A DNA stretch of 64,000 bases from Halicephalobus mephisto (lineage: Eukaryota; Nematoda; Chromadorea; Rhabditida; Panagrolaimidae). The notes under the pieces are model-generated. The model saw only the letters and a program-made list of their open reading frames with translations. It was not told the origin of the DNA and did no database searches. This document shows positions 21,559 through 31,546 of the stretch, piece by piece; the first letter of the stretch is position 1; each line of letters starts with the position of its first letter. The translations under genes were made by a program, and so were the position numbers. The stretch spans positions 31,634 through 95,633 of the forward strand of contig SWDT01000172.1 in the NCBI GenBank assembly GCA_009193035.1. Reading direction: 5' to 3'.

Positions 21559-22587
21559 ATGGATTTTTCGATGGATTGTCCGTGGTTACATTGTAATATT
21601 TGTACTAGATTACCGTATCCAAGTGGATGCAAGTTTTTTTTTGCAAATTGTGGACATATAGCGTGTGCTAAATGTGTAGGACGAAGTAAGTTTATTTTTG
21701 AAATTTTTTGATATATGAAAAATTTTATTTATAGATTTGTTATCACCGAAATGTATAAAATGTAAAAGAGAAACAACGAAAATTACAGAAATCACGGATA
21801 ATATGGATGAAAGTGTGAGATTTTTGGAGTTTTTATATGAAATTTCGGAATTTTTAGGCTAGGAAGTATTTTCAAAATATCGGGTCAGAATGTGAAAATA
21901 TCTGTAAATCTGTCAAGAAAGCGGTTGAATTTCAGATGAAAAACGTGAGCAGACTTATAAATTACAAAAGAACCAGGATTCGGGAGCTTTCGAACGCCAA
22001 GGACTCCAGAGCGCGCAAGTTGATCCTGCAACTCCAAAAGTCAGTGAAATCCTGAGATTTACAGCTAATTATGTATTTTTAGAGAAAAAGAAAGATTAGA
22101 AGCGGAAAATAAAACATTATTGCAGCAAAATGAAACCCTTAATCAATCCAGAATGAACACCACCAGGATGCTACTCGCCGGCAACGGGTTCATAAACATG
22201 AGCAATTCGTCTTTTTTGATGGCACAAGAAACTCCGAATATTTTCCTCCATAGTTCTAGTAATGCTCATAAAGATGAACCAAATATCAACGGACTCGAAA
22301 CTCCTCGGTGTCCGGCGGCCTTCAATTACGACATCGATCAGTTGTCCTGCTGCAACACGGTCGCTCCAGCCGAGAAGGAACCTATTCTGGAATCTGGGGC
22401 AGCTACAGTACCTGCTAAAGACGACACTGAAGGAACAAACAAAGACGAATCAGAAAAAAAAGACGGAAAACCACCAGAACAAGATCCTCAACTTGCTGAA
22501 AACGCTGATTTTCAAGTAGAAGAAATTCAAAAAACAGAATCTCAGAAGGAAGCATCACAGAAGAATTGCGAAGATTCAGATAAGTAA
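21559..22587 (+). CDS. ZHP/RNF212-type RING protein with Hsp110-like tail
   Basis: Exons 21559-21685, 21735-21814, 21858-22039 and 22083-22587 join in phase to 297 residues. An N-terminal C3HC4 RING has ligands C12, C15, C31, H33, C36, C39, C49 and C52, in the short layout (WLHCNICTRLPYPSGCKFFF) of the ZHP/RNF212/Zip3 proteins, meiotic SUMO or ubiquitin ligases that set crossover sites. A coiled-coil region follows (about 75-155), then a tail. Residues 193-229 (KDEPNINGLETPRCP...EKE) align without gaps to residues encoded at 20640-20750 of hsp-110, with 16 of 37 identical, and both then enter an acidic Lys/Glu run. The start is either M at 21559 or 21571; no good acceptor lies just upstream. 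The RING call is firm, meiotic function inferred. Confidence 0.75.
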
Positions 22588-22905
22588 TTTTCTGATTTTG
22601 ATCAAGCAAGATAATGTGATCTGAACGGTACCAAGCTGGTCCTAATCGCATCCTAGCACGATTATGAAGAGGTTAGTTCCGTCGTTTTTGCACATATTTA
22701 TTTTTAAATTAAATTTCTTTCCAGATTCCTGATCTGTGGATTTGTTTGCTAATTTTGCAGATACTTGGTGTTTCTCAGAAACGTGTCATATATGAACTTT
22801 GGTTTTTAGTTGTGTTTTAGTAAATGTTTTTTAGTTGTTAAATTGGAAACTATAGGTTAGATCCGTTTTACTTTTTTCTTGTTTTGTGATTATTTAAATT
22901 TCCAG

Positions 22906-25900
22906 ATGACTACTGAACTCAGAAATCGGAAACTTAATAAAGAATCGATTCAAAAAAAATCAAGAAAATCCAAATCACCGGTGGTTGAACAGAAGAAGCT
23001 ATGGGATCTCCGGATTTTCTGGATCCTTTCGGGATTTTTACTCGTTGTGAAATCTCTTCTTTTTCGATGTTATACTTCTACTGATTTCGAAGTACACAGA
23101 AATTGGATGGCAATAACGGCGAATATCCCGATGAAAGAATGGTACTTCAACAACGTGTCTCAATGGACCTTGGATTATCCTCCTTTTTTTGCGTATTTCG
23201 AAAAAGGACTGGCCTTCATCGCTGGGTCTGTCGATGAAACCATGTTAACTGTCCAATCAGAGCCATTAATGAATCAATCCGTTCTTTTGTTTCAAAGATT
23301 TTCCGTAATTTTCGTCGATTTGATATATGTGAGTCATTTTTTAATTTTAAATATTAATTAATTTTCTCCAGATTGGTGCTTCCGCAATTGTTTCGGAATC
23401 TTTGGTAAATTTCCAAATTGGTTTGAATCGAAATTTACTTTTGAGGATCAAATTTGCACTTTTCTGTGTTCTCGCCTTCAACCCGAGCCTTATTATTCTT
23501 GACAATATCCATTTTCAATATAATTCGATGCTTAACGGAATCCTGCTTCTCAGTATTGCCGCCGTTTTTAACGGGGAATTTATTTTTGGAGGTTTATTAT
23601 TCGCTATTTTGCTGAATTTTAAACATATCTATCTTTATTACGTTCCGGCTTTTGTGATATTCTTTATTTATGAGTATTTATTACCTGTAAATCTGGGAAT
23701 TTTTAAACGAGTTATTTCATTAGGTACTGTGGTGGTTATTCCTGTATTGTTGTCGTTTGGACCGTTTTATTTGATCGGTAAGTTCTGTGGTTGTATGGTA
23801 GTTGTTTTAGTGGGATTTTTGAATTTTTAAATCATTTAGCTCATTTGATTTCGAATTTTAAGAATTTTTACATAATTTTTTAAATCAAATTTGAATTTTT
23901 AAATCATTTAGCTCATTTGATTTCGAATTTTAAAAATTTTTACATAATTTTTTAAATCAAATTTGTAGTTTTAGGTTGATTTGGTCGAGAGAAACTTGTC
24001 AAAAAAGTAAAAAATGAGATTAATAATACGAAATTGGAGAATAACTGTCAAATGTTTTTGTAATTTTTATAAATATTTTTTTAGGTGGTTTGGAAGGACT
24101 ACAGCAAATTATGAATCGACTTTTCCCATTCAAACGTGGATTAACACATTCTTATTGGGCTCCAAATTTTTGGGCTTTATATAATTTTGTAGATTATATG
24201 CTTTTTAAAATTTTGTCTTTTTTTGGATTGAGAAAAGTTTGTTTATCGTTGAAAATTCTGAAATGTGCCTTTGATAAGCAACCAGGATATATTTCTGGAG
24301 TCGTGGAAGAATTTGAACATTCCGTTCTCCCTGATGTTAAACCAATTGTTACATTTGGATTAATTAGTATTTTTTTAATTCCAATATTGTTCATTAAAAC
24401 AACAACAAGAAGACAAGGATTACTGTTGGCCATGACGATGAGTTCATATTCGTTTTTTTTATTTGGTTGGCATGTTCATGAAAAAGCGATAATTATGGTA
24501 TTAATGCCGGTTACTTTGTTAGTTTTTGATGTAAGTTTTTTTTAAATTTAAAATTGTATAAAAATAATTTTAGGATTTGAAATATTTGGATAGTTTTGTA
24601 TTATTGGCTATTATTACTCCTATGAGTCAATTTCCGCTGATTTTTAGTCCTATAGAAGACATAATTAAATATTCGTTGACAATAGGAACATTATTTGGAT
24701 TAATTGCGGTGATTAATTTGAGCTACCAGTTGGATATTGGAAAAATATTATCGAAATTTAATATTGTTTTTATATTCGCTGCAATTTTTGTCGAATTTTA
24801 CAAAATATTTTTGCACAAATTTATTTTTAAAGATAAGATGGAATTTTTGCCGTTAATGATAACTTCGGTTTTTTGTGCTATTGGAGTTCTAATGTCGTTT
24901 TTTTTATTTTTTAAAGTAGTATTTTTTCAAAAATTCGAAATAATGTACGTTAAATATCGCTGTCATCGTGATGAAAAGGCCATTGTTAATCAGATGATGA
25001 AAGAATTAAATATGAAAATGGATTACGGTAATTATAAGTACATAGGTGGAATTGATATTTCTGCATTTCCTTTGAAACCGGATTTGGCTGTTGTCAGTTA
25101 CAGTGTTCTTAGATTGGATACTTTGAAAGTAAGGAAAAATTTTTAATTTTAGATTTTTATGAAATATTTTGAGTTTTATTAATGATTTTGTAAATGAGAA
25201 TTCTAAAAAGTAGAGAATTGTATATTTTGTATTTTTGGAGTTTTTAGATTTAGGAAAGATATAATTTTTTAAAATTGTGAAATTATATATTTTCGGAAAT
25301 TTGGATTTTAGAATATTTTGGTTTTTGAGAAATTTGCAAATTTACTTTTAATTTTTAATATATGATTAATTGTAAAATAACGCGAAATTTAAATTTTTAA
25401 TTATTTTGATTTTTGAAAATTTATGAATTTTGCCATATTTTGATTATTTCGAATAGTATATCATGTAAGATTACGAAATCGAGATTTTATGCAAATTTTT
25501 AGAAGTAAAAATAACCTAAAAGTAGTTTTATAAAAAATCCATATATGAATTTCGGACCATTGTTATTATTTCGAATAGTATACCATGTAAGATCACGAAA
25601 TGACATGAAATTAAAATTTTAAGTTATTTTTACTTTTGAAAATTTGCATAAAAGTAGTTTTATAAAAAAACCCATATATGAATTTTGCAATGTTGTGATT
25701 GTTATTTTAGGTAGTGTATACGGCAGATGAAATTATCAGAATGGATATACAGTATATTCCTGAATATTTAGCTGCACGTGAAGCTGAACCTATGTCTGAA
25801 TTTGTGAATAAACATAAAAATAAACATCCTATTGATGTTTTGATTGTTGATGGTAATGGTAGATTTCATTCGAGATTTGGTGGTTTGGCTTGTCATGTTG

Positions 25901-26321
25901 CTTATAAAACTGGATTACCTACGATTGGAGTGGCTAAAAATTTATCAACTGGTCCACTTAAGAAATACGGTTTTTCTGATTTTGAAATTGAATCATTGGA
26001 ATTTAAAATTAATGAATTTTTAAATGATGAAAAAAATTCAGTATTAAAAATTGATTTATTAAAAAAAATAAAAAATTTACTTGCTGTTGTAAAAACTTCA
26101 AGTAAATTTAATCCTATTTATGTTTCGATTGGCCTAGGATTGGATTTGGATACAGCAGTCAATATCGTCGGAAAATGTCTAGTTCATAGCGTAGTTGAAC
26201 CTATTAGAATTGTAAGTTTTAATTTTTAAAAATAAAATAATTTTGATTTTTTTAGAGTGATTTAAGATCCAGAGCCTTAATTAATTCACTTTTTGAAACA
26301 ACTTCTGAAGAAATTTTTTAA
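22906..26321 (+). CDS. alg-8: ALG8 glucosyltransferase fused to endonuclease V
   Basis: Exons 22906-23328, 23372-23777, 24085-24530, 24574-25128, 25711-26211 and 26256-26321 join in phase to 798 residues. Residues 1 to about 548 are ALG8, the ER membrane alpha-1,3-glucosyltransferase that adds the second glucose to the dolichol-linked N-glycan precursor. It shows STDFEVHRNW, WTLDYPPFFAYFE, NIHFQYNSMLNG, SYWAPNFWALYNF and GWHVHEKAI plus many hydrophobic helices. Residues about 549-798 are endonuclease V, which cleaves inosine-containing RNA or DNA, with D586 (GGIDIS), the QYIP wedge motif (Y625), E634 (AARE) and D657 (VDGNG). The junction is inside exon 4 with no stop. An internal ATG (residue 549) could start a separate product. 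The ATG directly follows TTTCCAG. Third gene of the operon. Confidence 0.88.
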
Positions 26322-26464
26322 ATTATTTTTTGTTGATTTTATAAATTTTAATTTATTAGAGAATTTAAAAAATAATTCGTTTAAAAACGATTAATATTTT
26401 TAAATTTTTTTGGTTTTTTTTTAAAATTTTTTGTTTTTTTTTTTAAATTTTTTTGTTTTTTAGG

Positions 26465-28587
26465 ATGTTTAGGAAATTACCGACAAATGTTTTCCGGTCG
26501 TTTTCTACAGTAACTGCTGCAGAAGGATCCAGAAATTTCTATGATGTTGTTATTGTTGGAGGAGGATTGGTGGGGAATGCTATGGCATGTGCTATTGGTA
26601 ATACTCCGTCATTGGATTTTCACAAGATTTTAGTATTGGAATCAGGTAAACCGAAATCTCTAGGACCACCACCGCTGCATCACAGTAATAGGGTGTTTGC
26701 TGTTGGTCCTGGAGCTGTTAGAATGTTCAAGGATTTTGGAATATGGGATAAACTTGAAAATTACAGAGTTAAGAAAGTAACGGATTTATATGTGAGTGGT
26801 TTTTATATATGAATTTGTTTTTTATATAATTTTAGGTGATGGATAGTTGTTCGCAATCAAGTATTCGTTTTGAACAGTTGGAAGATGATTTAGAAATTGC
26901 CTACATTATTGAAAATGACGCTATTGTGTCTGCGTTGTACGATAAAATGAGAACACATGAGAATATTACGATTCAAAGTGGAGCAAAAGTTGAAACATGT
27001 GTGATTCCGTCGTCTTTGGGAGATTTGTCGAAAATTAAACTTTCAAATGGAACGGAAATTGAAACAACATTGTTAATTGGAGCTGATGGGTTTAATAGTA
27101 ATGTTAGAATGGCTATGGATGTGGAATATACGAAATGGGAATATGATCAAATGGGAATTGTGGCGACTTTGAAGATATCTCCACATGGTGGTAATTCTGT
27201 TGCTTGGCAGAGGTTTACACCATTTGGACCGATTGCTTTGTTGCCGTTGAGTGATGAATTGAGTTCACTTGTTTGGACGACTTCTAAAAATGATGCAGAA
27301 AGAATTATGAATTTGAAAGGAAATGAATTTATAAATGAATTAAATCATTATTTAGTAAGTTTTTATATATGAAAGAATTTTAAAAAATTGGTTTTTTAGC
27401 ATACGGATTCTCTTCAAGATTCTACGACGAATAAAACTATTTTTATGTTGGAAAAATTTAATGAAATGTTTCCGGTGTTTGGAAGTAGAAATATTAACAA
27501 AATTAATTGGCAACCACCGATGGTTGTAGATTTTCAAACGGATAATAGAGCTGTTTTTCCTCTTGGATTTGGAGTGGCTAAATATTACGTTAAATCTAGA
27601 GCGGCTTTGATTGGGTATGTTTTGGATTTAAAATAGAAATATTTAAGTACAGTGAAACCTCGATATAAACACCCTCGATAAGAGCAAATTCTCTTTAAAG
27701 ACAACTCGGTTCCGACCCCTAACTGTGGATTTTCCCCTAGTAAACCCCTCGATAAAGGCAACTCCTCTGTAAAAACAATATTTCTGCCGTCCCTTCGGGT
27801 TGTTTTTAGCGAGGTTTCACTGTATTTGATTGTTTAAAAAAGAAAATTTATAATTGTAAAAGAAAAAATGATGATAATTGCCAGATTTATTGTTTTTTAA
27901 ATTTTGATTGTCTTTTTGCGCGCGAATTTTGAAAAAATTTAAGTTTTTTAGGATCGTTATAGAGTGGAAAAATGAGTCGATTTTGATGATTTATATATTT
28001 ATAAATTTATTGTTTTTTATATTTTTGTTAATTTTAGAAGGGAATTTGAAAAAATTATATTTTTATGAAAATTGAAAGTTTTTAGGAAATTTTGAAAGTT
28101 GATAAAAGGAATAAGAAAAAATAATTGATTTTGATGGAATATTGTTGAATTTGTTTTTTTAATTAATTTTTGTCTTTTTATATGGGAATTTTGAAAAATT
28201 ATATATCGAATTTTGTAATTTTTAAATTTTAGAGATGCTGCTCATAGAGCTCATCCATTAGCTGGACAAGGAGTCAATCTTGGTTGGAGTGATGTTAGAT
28301 TATTGACGAAACAATTGGATATTGCTGCGAAAGAAGGAGGAGATGTTGGATCGGTATCGTATCTTGCTGATTACGATACAGAAAGTCAAAAACATAATAC
28401 TCCTGTGATGGTTGCTATTGATTGGTTGAATAGACTTTATAGAACTGATTTTGGACCGTTGGTTTTCTTAAGATCAATAGGACTTCATACAGTGGATAAA
28501 TTAATGCCATTGAAGGTAATTTTTTATTTAATTGTTAATGGTTAATTAGTTTTTTAGGATTTGATTATCTACCAAGCTTCAAAATGA
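26465..28587 (+). CDS. coq-6: COQ6 ubiquinone biosynthesis monooxygenase
   Basis: Exons 26465-26791, 26836-27354, 27400-27614, 28233-28515 and 28558-28587 join in phase to 457 residues. A Ser/Arg-rich mitochondrial presequence ([15 protein letters not shown]) precedes the FAD-binding [18 protein letters not shown]. The middle motif [15 protein letters not shown] and the second FAD motif [20 protein letters not shown] are both intact, and the end [12 protein letters not shown] matches the family's C-terminus. COQ6 is the matrix-side flavoprotein that hydroxylates the ring at C5 in coenzyme Q synthesis. The start follows TTTTTTAG by one base, 143 bases after the previous stop. Intron 3 (27615-28232) holds a small transposon. 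Confidence 0.95.
27648..27824. mobile_element. Pogo/Tigger-like non-autonomous element (MITE)
   Basis: A 173-bp element (27650-27822) has perfect 13-bp inverted ends, CAGTGAAACCTCG and CGAGGTTTCACTG, flanked by TA on both sides as a target-site duplication. The end sequence CAGTnnAACCTCGATATAA resembles that of pogo/Tigger members of the Tc1-mariner superfamily, which insert at TA. The inside is less AT-rich than the host intron and has no transposase. It lies in coq-6 intron 3. The perfect ends suggest a fairly recent insertion. Confidence 0.85.
27870..28220. repeat. Repeat related to the angiomotin-gene intron family
   Basis: Two diverged units share ATTGCCAGATTTATTGTTTT, TTTTTGCGCGCGAATTTTGA and GAGTCGATTTTGATGATTTA, with the same word order as the triplicated repeat at 5380-5760. 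It fills the rest of coq-6 intron 3. Confidence 0.5.
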
Positions 28588-28731
28588 CCGCCAATTTTGA
28601 GATAGATTTAGGATTATTTTATAATAAAATATTTTTCACTTTTTTGTGATTTTAAAAAGGTTTTTTATCTTTTTGAATATATTTGAAAAATTATTTTTTA
28701 ATTTTTGTACTTTGTAATTTTAGGCTGTGAA

Positions 28732-29411
28732 ATGGAGTATGATGATAACCCGTCTTTTCTTACTGGTGTCATTTCTACGACGTTAGAGACGATTGGAAGT
28801 GGTCTGAAAAAGAATCCTATTGACAATGAAGAGATAAGAAAACGGTTATTGAAGGATATTGATCAATTAGAAGAAATTGTGAAAACGTGTACAAATGATG
28901 AAATATCGTTAAATAAGTTTAATGAGGAAATTAATAATAAACTTATGAATGCAAGTGAAACGGGAGATTTGTCAAGTATTGAGACACCTTTTGAAAATGT
29001 TTTTAAAGAAATGTAAGTTTTATTTTTTTGAGTTTGTTTGAAATTAATTTTTTTAGTTTGAAAAAAGAAGAAAAATCAAAAAGAAAACCGATGAAACAGG
29101 AATTTAGTAAAGTTCGGGCTGCGATAAAAAATAAACCTATATCTGATGATGAAGAAGATATTGTTGAAGAAGAACAAGTAGTCAGGATGAAGGATCCGAT
29201 TACGAAACAACGGATTACTGAACCTGTGAGAAATAAGATATGTAATCATGTGTATCAAAAAACGTCTATTATTGATTTTATTAATGAAAACAAACAAAGA
29301 AGACTTTTGTGTCAATGCCCGACTCCTGGTTGTAATAACAAAAAACAACTTAATCCTAATGATATTGAGGATTATCCGGAATTTTTCCAAAGTTATGGAC
29401 TTACACGTTAA
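28732..29411 (+). CDS. NSE2/MMS21-type SP-RING SUMO ligase
   Basis: Two exons (28732-29012, 29057-29411) join in phase to 211 residues. The N-terminal half is helical (about 10-95), as in the part of NSE2 that docks on SMC5. A basic/acidic linker leads to an SP-RING: DPITKQRITEPVRNKICNHV then CPTPGCN, with the Cys, His, Cys, Cys zinc set of NSE2 and the typical closing DIEDYPEF. NSE2 is the SUMO E3 of the SMC5/6 complex, acting in DNA repair and meiotic chromosome resolution. The ATG lies 8 bases after an ATTTTAG acceptor and 144 bases after coq-6. It could be confused with PIAS ligases, but the short size and lack of a SAP domain favour NSE2. Confidence 0.85.
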
Positions 29412-29669
29412 TTTTCGATATATGAAATAATTTAATTTTAAATATGTTGGAAAAAATCGTATTTCGATTTGATATCTAATAGTAGATGTATTGATTGGCG
29501 AAATGCGAATATTGAAAATTTTTAAACTGTTCTTTTTAAAATTGGTCACGTTTTTTTTATTACTTTGTGAATTTTTTTAGAATCAGCCATTTTTGGCTAA
29601 GAATCGTTCACAGTGGCGAGCGCTGCAAAACGGGCGAAAGTATCGAACTGCGAAGTTGGCAGAATAGAT

Positions 29670-30807
29670 ATGAATAAACTGCCGAGACATCAACGTGATA
29701 AGGTTTGTTTTTTTATGCGGGGAATTGTGTTTTTTATATGGAAAGTTTGTTTTTGCGTATGACAAGTCATATTTCTTATATATCAAGAAATGTACATTGT
29801 GTATATGAGAAATTAAGTTTTTATATATGGAAATTTATGTTTTTTATATATGGGAAATTTATGGTTTTTTATATATGAAAAATTAAGTTTTTATATATGA
29901 AAAATTAAGTTTTTATATATGGGAATTTATGTTTTTTATTGTTGAGAGATTAGGTTGTTTTTGTAGGGGAATTTATGGTTTTTTATATAGAAAAGTTTGT
30001 ATATAAGGAATTATACACGGGTTTTTTAGGTAAAACAATTTATGCTATTTACAAATGCTCCTGAATCAACTGCACTACATCTTTTGCAGAAATTTGGATG
30101 GGAAGTTGAAAGAGCTGCTGATCAGTATTTTTCTGAACCACAAATGATGGCACCAGTGAATAATTTTGGTGTTGAGACGTTGTTTAAAAAATATGCTGAT
30201 GATCCGAGAGATAATTTGCCAGGAAGAATTGGACCACATGGAGTTGTTAGACTTTTGGAAGATATTAATGTTGATCCGACTTCAAGAGCTGTTTTAATTT
30301 TTGCTTGGAAATTGGAAGCTAAAGTTCAATGTGAATTTTCGCGTGATGAATGGAATACAGGAATGAGTGTTATTGGGTATGGTTTTAATTATTGTTTTAA
30401 AAATGATTAAAATTTTTAGTTGTGATTCCTTGGATAAGTTAAAAAATTGGATGACAAATGCAGATGATCAAGTTCGAGATGTAACAAGTTTTAGAAAATT
30501 CTACAACTTTACTTTTGGATATGCTAAACCTCTTGCAAGTCGTGGTTTGGCTCAGGATTTGGCAATTGCTTATTGGAGAATTATTTTTGGAAATAATCCT
30601 CGTGTTGAACATTTTATCAAATTTATTCAACGAGACAATAGAGGTGTTACTAAAGATGAATGGCAACTGTTTTATGAATTTTTACAAACAATTAGAGAAG
30701 ATTTTTCGAATTATGATGCTGAAGGTGGAGCTTGGCCTGTTCGTTTTGATGAATATGTAGAGTACTGTAAGCAAGAAAGAGGAGTCGGTGAACCAATGGA
30801 GCCTTGA
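29670..30807 (+). CDS. dcn-1: DCN-1 cullin neddylation ligase
   Basis: Exons 29670-29702, 30030-30376 and 30420-30807 join in phase to 255 residues. Residues 1-50 form a UBA-like fold (MNKLPRHQRDKVKQFMLFTN, then AADQYF); residues about 60-245 form the PONY domain, with RIGPHGVVRLLEDI, AWKLEAKVQCEFSRDEWNTG and EGGAWPVRFDEYVEYCK. DCN-1 binds cullins and the acetylated NEDD8 E2 and speeds NEDD8 transfer. The acceptor TTTTTTTAG ends at 29580, leaving an 89-base leader. Intron 1 (29703-30029) holds ATATATGAAA repeats. Confidence 0.95.
29790..30010. repeat. Intronic TATATGAAA/TATATGGAA repeats
   Basis: Seven or so copies of TTTTTATATATG(A/G)AAATT occur every 25-45 bases in dcn-1 intron 1, of the same type as those at 2950-3590. 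Confidence 0.6.
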
Positions 30808-30973
30808 GGATAACGGGTATTGCGGTTTTTAAATGGTTTTTTTTAACTATTTAGCCATTTAAATGTAGTGGTTATTGGTAAAAAGTTATTAGAAAGTATT
30901 TGGAAATAGATTGGTTGATTGCCATGGGATATTTTTGATAATGATTGTTTTGTTAAAAATAATTTTAGTAACG

Positions 30974-31494
30974 ATGAGTAGAGCGAATGATCCGTCGTTG
31001 ATGGAAGCGGCTTTTAAAAATAGTGCAAATGAATTGTGAGTTTTTTTTTGTAATTTTTATTTTTTGATTTTTGTTAATTTGGATTTTTTCTTTTTAGAGT
31101 AGTTTTTTTACTTTAATTACATTTTTCTAAATTAATATTTCCTGATAATATTGTGAAATTAAAAATCAGTTAACTAAAATCACAAAAAACGATTATGATT
31201 TTTTTTAGGATGATGAAACATGAAGATGTTAAAGGAGTTTTATGCACGGATGATCAAGGAAATGCTATTTATCATGAAGGAAGCTTGACGGAGACATCTG
31301 CAGCAATAGCTTCTCAATTGGTTCAGATTGCATCTCAGATTGATTCGGTATATCCGGCTCCTGTTATAACTCTGCAATCTCCGGACTCGAGAGTGATTAT
31401 AGGCAGAAATAAACAAATTAGTGTTGCTGTTCATAGAGTTGGTCCTACTGATACGGTGAAATTGGACAACACAGAAACATCGAATTCAGAATAA
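30974..31494 (+). CDS. LAMTOR5 (Ragulator subunit)
   Basis: Two exons (30974-31035, 31209-31494) join in phase to 115 residues. The match to LAMTOR5/HBXIP is DVKGVLCTDDQGNAIYHEGS then SAAIASQLVQIASQ and ISVAVHRV, covering the roadblock fold. Ragulator anchors Rag GTPases and mTORC1 on lysosomes. The protein is longer than the 91-residue human form, with about 20 extra residues at each end. ATG is 6 bases after an AATTTTAG acceptor, 166 bases after dcn-1. AATAAA at 31541-31546 probably ends the operon; it overlaps the 3' end of the convergent GPCR gene. Confidence 0.88.
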
Positions 31495-31540
31495 AATGGG
31501 TATACTGTAGTTTTTTATTATTTTTATTATTAACCCGGAA

Positions 31541-31546
31541 AATAAA
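31541..31546 (+). terminator. Poly(A) signal at the end of the operon
   Basis: AATAAA lies 47 bases after the LAMTOR5 stop and directly abuts the stop codon of the minus-strand GPCR gene at 31547, so the two mRNAs probably overlap at their 3' ends. Confidence 0.55.

Larger units (their letters stand above)
19115..31494 (+). other. Candidate seven-gene operon
   Basis: Seven plus-strand genes follow one another with stop-to-ATG gaps of about 220, 318, 143, 144, 258 and 166 bases, and most starts have an acceptor directly upstream (TTTCCAG before alg-8, TTTTTTAG before coq-6, ATTTTAG before NSE2, TTTTTTTAG before dcn-1, ATTTTAG before LAMTOR5). This matches nematode operons, in which downstream cistrons receive SL2-type leaders. 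Only the first gene has a clear promoter-like upstream region. The gaps are somewhat longer than the C. elegans norm of about 100 bases, so internal promoters are possible. Confidence 0.6.

Noticed and set aside
22083..22587. The Hsp110-like tail as a separate Hsp110 pseudogene
   Set aside because: It has no stop or frameshift over 505 bases, joins the RING exons in phase at a good acceptor, and starts with coiled-coil sequence that continues exon 3. It is reported as a fusion instead.
29076..29549. A 157-residue minus-strand frame
   Set aside because: It is antisense to the NSE2 second exon, which encodes a clear SP-RING; the minus reading is Ile/Asn/Phe-biased.
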